From the NCBI GenBank assembly GCA_002689735.1, contig NZHS01000074.1, positions 3,141-12,418 on the forward strand: 9,278 bases of DNA, given 5' to 3'. The notes below the pieces were generated by a model. The model had not been told where the DNA came from. It ran no database searches and saw only the letters and a list, made by a program, of their open reading frames with translations. The translations under genes were made by a program, and so were the position numbers. Shown here one piece after another: positions 1 through 4,950 of this stretch (position 1 is its first letter; every line of letters begins with the position of its first letter). The DNA comes from Flavobacteriales bacterium. GTDB lineage: Bacteria > Bacteroidota > Bacteroidia > Flavobacteriales > BACL11.

Positions 1-175
1 TTCACCTGAATATTATATGAAATTAGCAAATACTTTAAGTCTTGTTTTTTTTATTTTTATGTTTATGCAGCCAATGAGTGATATCATGACTCATCCTGCA
101 CAAACATGGTTTCTCTCAGCTGCTAATTTATTTTTAATCATTCTAATGCAAACAGAAAAATATTACTACAAATGA
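1..175 (+). CDS. C-terminal end of an unidentified membrane protein (5' end outside window)
   Basis: The reading frame is open from base 2 (base 1 completes an earlier codon) to a TGA at 173-175 and gives 57 residues. They hold two hydrophobic stretches, visible residues about 9-22 (ANTLSLVFFIFMFM) and 36-49 (TWFLSAANLFLIIL), joined by a short polar turn, and a basic, tyrosine-rich tail (TEKYYYK). This is the end of a polytopic inner-membrane protein. The stop overlaps the start of arsC in an ATGA arrangement, so the two genes are almost certainly co-transcribed and probably translationally coupled. An arsenite exporter would be the expected partner of arsC, but this tail does not resemble ACR3 or ArsB as I know them. 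An O-antigen-ligase-like or other polytopic protein is as likely. The family is not identified. Confidence 0.6.
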   Translation, partial: SPEYYMKLANTLSLVFFIFMFMQPMSDIMTHPAQTWFLSAANLFLIILMQTEKYYYK

Positions 176-585
176 AAAAAATTATAATCTTATGTACCGG
201 TAATTCTTGTAGATCTCAAATGGCTCATGGTTTTTTAGAAAACATGTTAAATAATTGTTCGGTATATAGTGCTGGAACCAAACCTGAACCAGTAAACAAA
301 TATGCTGTTAAAGTTATGTCAGAACTTGGAATTGATATTTCTAATTATTCTTCTAATCATATTGATGAATATTTAGAACATAAAATTGATTTAGTTGTAA
401 CAGTTTGTGATAATGCAAAGGAAATTTGTCCAATCTTTCCAAAACAAACCAAATTTATTCATCATAGCTTTAATGACCCTGCATCTGCAAAAGGAAATGA
501 GGAAGAGGTTTTAAAAATATATAGAGAGGTTAGAAATCAATTAGAAGATTTTATTAAAAGTGATGTTATAAAATTACTTTCTTAG
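172..585 (+). CDS. arsC: Arsenate reductase ArsC, thioredoxin-coupled type (LMW phosphatase fold)
   Basis: A 137-residue cytoplasmic enzyme expected to reduce arsenate to arsenite using three cysteines and thioredoxin. The N-terminus carries the phosphatase P-loop CX5R as CTGNSCR (C8 to R14), followed by SQMAHGF, close to the ArsC pattern. The pair C79 and C86 in VCDNAKEIC sits where thioredoxin-coupled ArsC has its second and third redox cysteines, and D102-P103 is the general-acid DP motif. Having all three cysteines separates it from plain low-molecular-weight tyrosine phosphatases, which lack the 79/86 pair. Length is normal for the family. The start codon overlaps the stop of the preceding membrane-protein gene (ATGA). 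The 3' end overlaps the convergent M23 gene by 4 bases. No arsR or recognisable arsenite pump is visible, so a role outside arsenic resistance cannot be excluded. Confidence 0.85.
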   Translation: MKKIIILCTGNSCRSQMAHGFLENMLNNCSVYSAGTKPEPVNKYAVKVMSELGIDISNYSSNHIDEYLEHKIDLVVTVCDNAKEICPIFPKQTKFIHHSFNDPASAKGNEEEVLKIYREVRNQLEDFIKSDVIKLLS

Positions 586-2255
586 TACTTGAATTTTGCC
601 TTATAATTTCTGAGATTACCAACCATATCTTCTACTTCTAACGTAAAAATATTTTCACCTTTAACTATTAAATCATTAAAATTGTAATTGAGTAGGTTTC
701 TTTTGTGATCGTATTCCATTAATATCCATTTACCATTTAAAGAGGCAGTAAATTTTTTGATTCCACTTTCCTTATCATCTATGATGTATTTAATCGTTCT
801 TTGTTTTTTAATAGTCTTACCAGGATATAAGTTTACTCCTTTAATAGTTGGGTTAATCGTGTCTGCTACAACTGCAAAATCTCCAAATTCCCCAATTTTT
901 GTTGTTAAGAAATTATTTTCCCATTTACCTCCAAAGTAATAGTACTTATCGTTCTTTAGTTTTGCGATATAAACCTTATCCTTTAAATAAGAAGGTACAT
1001 TAGCTCTAATTGAAATTTTAGCTGGCTTGTGAAGAGGTATTATATCATAATGACATTGATGTATATTACTAAATGTTGCTGATATAGAGTCTTTCTCCAA
1101 ATATTTAAAATCTATAGTTTCATATAAATAATTTTTATTAATTGAAATTCTACAATTTTTATCAGAGAACTCATTTTTTTTATACCAATAAAATGTTTGG
1201 CTCTTTTCATTAGTAAGGCTATCCGTTTTTATTACAAATTTATTGTCTGCATACTTTAATTTGAAATTTAAGTTTGAAACATTATTGTATGAATCACTAA
1301 CCACTAGCAATACGTCATATATTTTGTCTTCATCTATATTTATATGGCCATTATTAACTAATGTTTTATAATTTTTTAAAGGATTATTTGGTAATCGATA
1401 ACATCTATGAAATTTTCTTTTGCTATTTACTTTTTCCTCATAATCTATATGAGAGTTTATATACTTATTTTTACTAAAATCTAATCGATCCAACTCAAAA
1501 TTATATATTAAAGTACTATCAATATATAATCTTATTTTATTTACGCCATTCTTATTATATGCATCGTTAGATTGATCATAAGTATAGATTCCAATTCCTA
1601 TTTTGTTATTGGTACTGATAGTATCTTTAACTGTATACTTATTATTTAATTTTTTAATGTCATATATTTCTGATTTTCCATCAATTAAATCAAATATTTT
1701 AATTTGTTTTAGGAGTGGAGAGATTTTATCAATAACTTTAAATCCATAGTTTAATGGATTTAAAGGATGTTCCGTTTCAGTATCTCTTATCTCAAAATGT
1801 AGGTGAGCACCGCCACTACTTCCGCTATTTCCTGATAGTGCAATAACCTCTCCTTGTTTCACTTTTAAAGAGTCTTTTTTTAGAAAGACATTTATATCAA
1901 ACTTTTCTCTTTTGTATTGTTGCTTTTTTATGATTGTATCAATTTTAACAGAAAATTCTTGTAGATGAGCATATACTGATGTTTTACCATCATAATGAGT
2001 GATATATACTGCTTTTCCATACCCATATGAAGAAGATTTAATTCGTGAAACATAACCATCGGCGATAGAGTATACTTTTTGACCTTCAACACCTTTAGTT
2101 TTTAAATCTATACCTGCATGAAAATGGTTGCTTCTAAGCTCTCCAAATGTACCTGAAAGTTGTAGGCGAAAGTCTAAAGGGTTAATATAATCCTGAGACT
2201 TTGCAGATTGAGTAATTGAGAATATTATTACTGATAAAAAAAGAATTTTCTTCAT
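582..2255 (-). CDS. Secreted M23 family zinc metallopeptidase (peptidoglycan hydrolase) with large C-terminal beta-rich region
   Basis: A 557-residue exported protein. Residues 1-20 are a signal peptide (MKK, then a hydrophobic run ending near SAKS, with Q at 21). The M23/LytM domain spans about 35-175: H46-x3-D50 (HAGID) and H153 are the expected zinc ligands, with H97 (YAHL) and H151 of the HLH motif (151-153) as catalytic histidines. All key residues are intact, so it should be an active endopeptidase cutting peptide cross-links in the periplasm. Unlike EnvC or NlpD it has no N-terminal coiled coil or LysM. Instead about 370 residues follow; the last 90 or so (465-557) resemble an Ig-like fold (DDKESGI, then GENIFTLEVEDMVGN). 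This layout is common in Bacteroidota. It is divergent from the coiled-coil/zapA pair, which fits a cell-wall or division role. The stop overlaps that of arsC on the other strand. Confidence 0.88.
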   Translation of the reverse strand: MKKILFLSVIIFSITQSAKSQDYINPLDFRLQLSGTFGELRSNHFHAGIDLKTKGVEGQKVYSIADGYVSRIKSSSYGYGKAVYITHYDGKTSVYAHLQEFSVKIDTIIKKQQYKREKFDINVFLKKDSLKVKQGEVIALSGNSGSSGGAHLHFEIRDTETEHPLNPLNYGFKVIDKISPLLKQIKIFDLIDGKSEIYDIKKLNNKYTVKDTISTNNKIGIGIYTYDQSNDAYNKNGVNKIRLYIDSTLIYNFELDRLDFSKNKYINSHIDYEEKVNSKRKFHRCYRLPNNPLKNYKTLVNNGHINIDEDKIYDVLLVVSDSYNNVSNLNFKLKYADNKFVIKTDSLTNEKSQTFYWYKKNEFSDKNCRISINKNYLYETIDFKYLEKDSISATFSNIHQCHYDIIPLHKPAKISIRANVPSYLKDKVYIAKLKNDKYYYFGGKWENNFLTTKIGEFGDFAVVADTINPTIKGVNLYPGKTIKKQRTIKYIIDDKESGIKKFTASLNGKWILMEYDHKRNLLNYNFNDLIVKGENIFTLEVEDMVGNLRNYKAKFKY

Positions 2256-2324
2256 TAAAAATTAAGTAAGTAAATTTTTATCCTATATAAAAATGTTAAG
2301 AAAATAATTACATATTTTATGAAT

Positions 2325-2332
2325 CAAAAATA
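2325..2332 (-). promoter_or_regulatory. Candidate -7 promoter element (TATTTTTG) for the M23 gene
   Basis: Read on the minus strand this is TATTTTTG, an exact match to the Bacteroidota -7 consensus TAnnTTTG. It would start transcription about 60-65 bases upstream of the M23 ATG. No clear TTG -33 element is seen at the usual spacing. Exact matches arise by chance in DNA this AT-rich, so the call rests mainly on its position in a divergent intergenic region. Confidence 0.35.
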
Positions 2333-2333
2333 T

Positions 2334-2341
2334 TAAATTTG
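2334..2341 (+). promoter_or_regulatory. Candidate -7 promoter element (TAAATTTG) for the coiled-coil/zapA operon
   Basis: TAAATTTG matches TAnnTTTG exactly and ends 8 bases before the ATG at 2350. Transcription would then begin almost at the start codon, giving a leaderless or near-leaderless mRNA. No convincing -33 TTG lies 19-21 bases upstream; the nearest T-rich stretch is TTTTAT at 2315-2320. It lies one base from the opposing minus-strand candidate. Confidence 0.42.
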
Positions 2342-2349
2342 TGTAATAT

Positions 2350-2637
2350 ATGTCATTAAATAATTTAATATCTAATATCGAAAAGAAGCTATCTAATCTG
2401 CTTTCTTCCTATCAAAATTTAAATGATAAAAATTTAAAATTAGAGGATGAAAATAAAAAACTCACATCAAAAATTGAAGATAATAGCCAGATAATAAATT
2501 CTTTAAATGACAAGATAAAAATCATGAGTATCTCTAAATCTGTTGATGTTTCAAATAATGATATTAAACAAACTAAACTTAAGATAAATGAATACATTAG
2601 AGAGATTGATAAATGCATTGCTCAATTAAACAATTAA
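2350..2637 (+). CDS. Small coiled-coil protein preceding ZapA (ZapB-like role possible)
   Basis: A 95-residue protein with no signal peptide or membrane segment. Residues about 5-60 form a coiled coil rich in K, E, N, L and I at heptad-like spacing (for example KLEDENKKLTSKIED). The C-terminus, KINEYIREIDKCIAQLNN, resembles the conserved tail of the small protein that sits before zapA in many Bacteroidota, as I recall that family. The stop at 2635-2637 is only 2 bases from the zapA ATG, so the two are one transcriptional unit. A division-ring accessory role, by analogy with the E. coli ZapB coiled coil and its partner ZapA, is inferred from position and coiled-coil content, not from homology I can demonstrate. 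Confidence 0.75.
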   Translation: MSLNNLISNIEKKLSNLLSSYQNLNDKNLKLEDENKKLTSKIEDNSQIINSLNDKIKIMSISKSVDVSNNDIKQTKLKINEYIREIDKCIAQLNN

Positions 2638-2639
2638 TT

Positions 2640-2924
2640 ATGGATAAACTATCAATTAAATTAAATATAGCCAATAGATTCTATCCTCTGAAAATAGAGA
2701 GAAGCGCTGAAGAGAATATTAGAAATGCTGTAAAAAAAATTGATGATCGTCTTAAGTTTTATGAAGATAATTATGAAATAAAAGACAAGCAAGATTTGCT
2801 TGCAATGTGCTTAATTGAGTATGCTTCTAAACTTGAAAAAATAAATAAAAATAAATTTATTAATGATGATGGTATCTCTGAGAAATTAAGTAATTTAGAT
2901 AAGTTGTTATCAGATTTTCAATAA
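2640..2924 (+). CDS. zapA: Cell division protein ZapA
   Basis: A 94-residue cytoplasmic protein expected to bind FtsZ and bundle protofilaments at the division ring. The N-terminal half (KLSIKLNIANRFYPLKIER) is the beta-rich ZapA head. Residues 22-65 form the helix region with the family hallmark KDKQDLLAM (48-56). The C-terminal part is a coiled-coil helix ending SNLDKLLSDFQ. I start it at the ATG at 2640 rather than an in-frame ATG at 2613: the longer version would add nine residues unlike the family, overlap the upstream gene by 25 bases, and spoil the typical MDKLSIK start. The gene follows the coiled-coil gene after 2 bases and is followed by the 6S-like RNA. A zapA-6S RNA order is also known in E. 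coli and in flavobacteria. Confidence 0.88.
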   Translation: MDKLSIKLNIANRFYPLKIERSAEENIRNAVKKIDDRLKFYEDNYEIKDKQDLLAMCLIEYASKLEKINKNKFINDDGISEKLSNLDKLLSDFQ

Positions 2925-2929
2925 CACAC

Positions 2930-3136
2930 GAGTTCTTAATATCCCTGCGTTATTTGTTACTATTAAACTCAACACTAGTACTAATTGGAGTTTTTCTTAG
3001 TGTTTTAAAAACAGGCCTCAATAAAATATGTTATTTTATTTCTTGATTTCAAGAACCAGTGGAAGTTTGCGATTCATTAGCTACTCTATCCGTTTTAATA
3101 TGGAGTTTAATTTGTACTTGATGCAGGTATATTATA
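2930..3136 (+). ncRNA. ssrS: 6S RNA, flavobacterial type (ssrS)
   Basis: Bases 2925-3186 have no plausible ORF but hold a long structured RNA. The two ends pair: AATATCCCUGCGU at 2938-2950 with AUGCAGGUAUAUU at 3121-3133, 12 of 13 positions pairing with one G-U and one mismatch, extendable by U2937-A3134. After an asymmetric internal loop, a second perfect 9-bp helix pairs AUUAAACUC (2962-2970) with GAGUUUAAU (3103-3111). Inside are hairpins 2971-2977/2998-3004 (7 bp), 3020-3027/3033-3040 (8 A-U pairs) and 3041-3045/3050-3054 (5 bp). A rod of about 200 nt closed by a terminal stem, directly after zapA and before a terminator, is what 6S RNA should look like. 6S RNA binds housekeeping RNA polymerase by imitating an open promoter. 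The family call is from shape and position; ends are approximate and the strand is set by zapA and the terminator. Confidence 0.75.
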
Positions 3137-3166
3137 AAAAAAGGGAAGCAATTGCTTCCCTTTTTT
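3137..3166 (+). terminator. Strong intrinsic terminator, symmetrical and probably bidirectional
   Basis: A perfect 30-bp palindrome: six A, GGGAAGC, an AATT centre, GCTTCCC, six T. On the plus strand it ends the zapA/6S RNA transcript just after the RNA's closing stem. Because it is fully symmetrical, with A and T runs on both sides, it also works on the minus strand, where it lies 21 bases past the stop of the secreted hydrolase gene at 3187. Confidence 0.9.
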
Positions 3167-3186
3167 AATTGTGTATGAATTATTAT

Positions 3187-4890
3187 TTACTCAATAATAA
3201 TTTTCTTTTTAACAGATGATACATTTGTTTTAACATCAACAATGTAAACACCTTTTGATAAACTGTTAGTTTTAAGTCTAGTAGTTGTAGCGTTTACTTT
3301 TTTACTTAATACTTTTTGACCTGAAAGGCTATATACATCTACACTATTTATCAATTTTGCATAACTAACAATATTTAAATTGTCTTTCGCAGGATTTGGA
3401 TAAATTTGAGTAGATTTTTCAATAATCTCATTGAAATCAACAGTTGAACTCCCAAAAAGAACTTCGTAAATTCTAGGATTTAAATAATTGTGAATTGTGT
3501 CAAGATGAAGTCTAGCATAAGACGCAGACATATTTGGAGCATCTTTTAATGCATCAGCTTCAAAGTACGCTGCGCTTGTAACACCAGGTACACCATTTAA
3601 AGCTTCAGCTTGAATTCCATATAATGTATTATCCCACCAATCCCATGGTGCAGATTCATGTTCTCCTCTCATACCAAACATGTTCATGGAAGTGTCTGGT
3701 GCAGGAGTATTAAAGACATATAAACCGTCATATACTAAAGAGCCATCGTTTAATGAATTGTTCCAGTTACTATTGTAAGCATTTGACATTTGTGTTAACG
3801 AGTCAGTTAAGCCCGGTGAATTAAACCCATCATTGTTACCCCACTTAGTGTTATAATGGTTAGCAACACGTGAACCGATAACACTAGGAATAACAATATT
3901 TCCATTTACAGGCTCAACAATTACTCCTTCATCAATAGAGGCAAATGGATCATTCTCACAGTGGAAGGATACATGTGGTACTTGATATCCATCTAACCAT
4001 GAAAGATCAGCTAATGTTCCGCCAAAATTGAATACCATATTTATATCATTGCTGTATGATGGATGATTAGCAAAATTTAGTTGAGTTATTGTATCAAAGA
4101 AAAAAGGAGCAGTAGAATCTGGATAATATGTATTGTCTGATCCATCAAGATTTCCAAAACCAAATGTAACTGGTCCAGGAATGCCTAAGTCAGGGGCAAT
4201 TAGAGGAGTATGATTTTGAGGAAGGGAATCAGATGTATCCCAAAATTTTGGATAAATAAATAATTCAGATACTGTATCTAATGTAGCATATCCCATGGAA
4301 AGATAACCTCCAGTTCCTTGTCCACCTACAACAATTTTACTTTCATCAACACCATAAGGATTTCCATCAACATCAGCAGATTTTCTTAAGAACCTTACCA
4401 TTGCCTTAGCATCATGAATTCCTCTGTATGCAGCTTGAAGAATTGTAGATGTTCTTACAGATTGGCTAGAAGATGTTGGAGCCCATCCTTGTCTGTATGT
4501 CATAGCTATAGCAACATAACCTTTCTTAGCCCATCTTGTACAGTTTTCCACAATAGAACTATCTGTTTTGGAGCCAAAAGCTTGTCCGTTTGCAATAACG
4601 GGTAGGAAACTTCCAGAATGTATTAAAACAATAACAGGTCTTTCAGCTAATGTATCATTTTTTGGTTCATAAACATCACAAGCTAAAGGTTGCATTGCTG
4701 GAGGAATAACCACACCTTGTGCAGCACCAGCAAATACAGGTAAAAGCGTAACATTCTGACCATAAATTACATCAGATGTTACAGTGACACTATCAAAAAT
4801 ATCATCTATGTATCTGATTTGTTGAGCATTTGTATTTAATCCAATAAGAACAAGAAAAAGAATCAAATGCTTTAGTAAATGTGTTTTCAT
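3187..4890 (-). CDS. Secreted alpha/beta-hydrolase-like protein with T9SS type A sorting domain; nucleophile Ser replaced by Gly
   Basis: A 567-residue protein. Residues 1-22 are a signal peptide (hydrophobic LILFLVLIGL, cleavage near NAQ). Residues about 60-450 look like a carboxylesterase-type alpha/beta hydrolase: PVIVLIHSGSF (85-95) is the oxyanion strand and loop, YVAIAMTYRQGW (125-136) the next strand, GIHDAKAMVRFLRK (157-170) the helix before the nucleophile, and HCENDPF (310-316) a likely acid loop with D314. H345 or H411 may be the histidine. The expected GxSxG elbow reads GGQGTGG (189-195): Gly192, codon GGA at 4317-4315 on the minus strand, takes the serine's place, so classical esterase activity is doubtful. 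Residues 497-567 are a T9SS type A sorting domain (YPNPAKDNL, then GVYIVDV, ending KKKIIIE), so it is exported and surface-anchored or released. It lies 60 bp after the TonB-receptor gene on the same strand. The substrate is unknown. Confidence 0.82.
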   Translation of the reverse strand: MKTHLLKHLILFLVLIGLNTNAQQIRYIDDIFDSVTVTSDVIYGQNVTLLPVFAGAAQGVVIPPAMQPLACDVYEPKNDTLAERPVIVLIHSGSFLPVIANGQAFGSKTDSSIVENCTRWAKKGYVAIAMTYRQGWAPTSSSQSVRTSTILQAAYRGIHDAKAMVRFLRKSADVDGNPYGVDESKIVVGGQGTGGYLSMGYATLDTVSELFIYPKFWDTSDSLPQNHTPLIAPDLGIPGPVTFGFGNLDGSDNTYYPDSTAPFFFDTITQLNFANHPSYSNDINMVFNFGGTLADLSWLDGYQVPHVSFHCENDPFASIDEGVIVEPVNGNIVIPSVIGSRVANHYNTKWGNNDGFNSPGLTDSLTQMSNAYNSNWNNSLNDGSLVYDGLYVFNTPAPDTSMNMFGMRGEHESAPWDWWDNTLYGIQAEALNGVPGVTSAAYFEADALKDAPNMSASYARLHLDTIHNYLNPRIYEVLFGSSTVDFNEIIEKSTQIYPNPAKDNLNIVSYAKLINSVDVYSLSGQKVLSKKVNATTTRLKTNSLSKGVYIVDVKTNVSSVKKKIIIE

Positions 4891-4922
4891 ATTTTAATTT
4901 TTAATTTTTAAATTTTATTGAA

Positions 4923-4930
4923 CGAAAGTA
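4923..4930 (-). promoter_or_regulatory. Weak candidate -7 element (TACTTTCG) in front of the secreted hydrolase gene
   Basis: On the minus strand TACTTTCG matches five of the six fixed bases of TAnnTTTG, 32 bases before the ATG. A TTAG lies 20 bases upstream as a poor -33. The gene could therefore have its own promoter as well as read-through from the receptor gene. The stretch between this element and the ATG is almost pure A and T (AAAAATTAAAAATTAAAAT), the A-rich initiation region typical of Bacteroidota, with no Shine-Dalgarno sequence. Confidence 0.28.
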
Positions 4931-4950
4931 AGTGTTTTTACGTAAACAGA

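Noticed and set aside
757..939. Plus-strand open frame of 60 codons inside the M23 gene
   Set aside because: Antisense shadow of a well-supported gene with no recognisable start context or domain. The same applies to the frames at 4414-4605, 6340-6534 and 6974-7162.
2412..2618. Minus-strand open frame of 68 codons
   Set aside because: It is opposite the coiled-coil gene, and its leucine/serine/phenylalanine-rich translation is what antisense of lysine/asparagine-rich codons gives.
2613..2639. Earlier in-frame ATG for zapA adding nine residues
   Set aside because: It would overlap the preceding gene by 25 bases and add a non-family N-terminus; the ATG at 2640 gives the typical MDKLSIK start.
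3020..3054. Small A/U hairpins as separate regulatory RNAs or a riboswitch
   Set aside because: They lie inside the larger closed RNA and are more simply its inner arms; I recognise no riboswitch core there.
4937..4946. Palindrome TTTACGTAAA between the receptor and hydrolase genes, as a regulator-binding site
   Set aside because: A single 10-bp A/T-flanked palindrome is expected by chance in this sequence, and it has no second copy or known regulator beside it.
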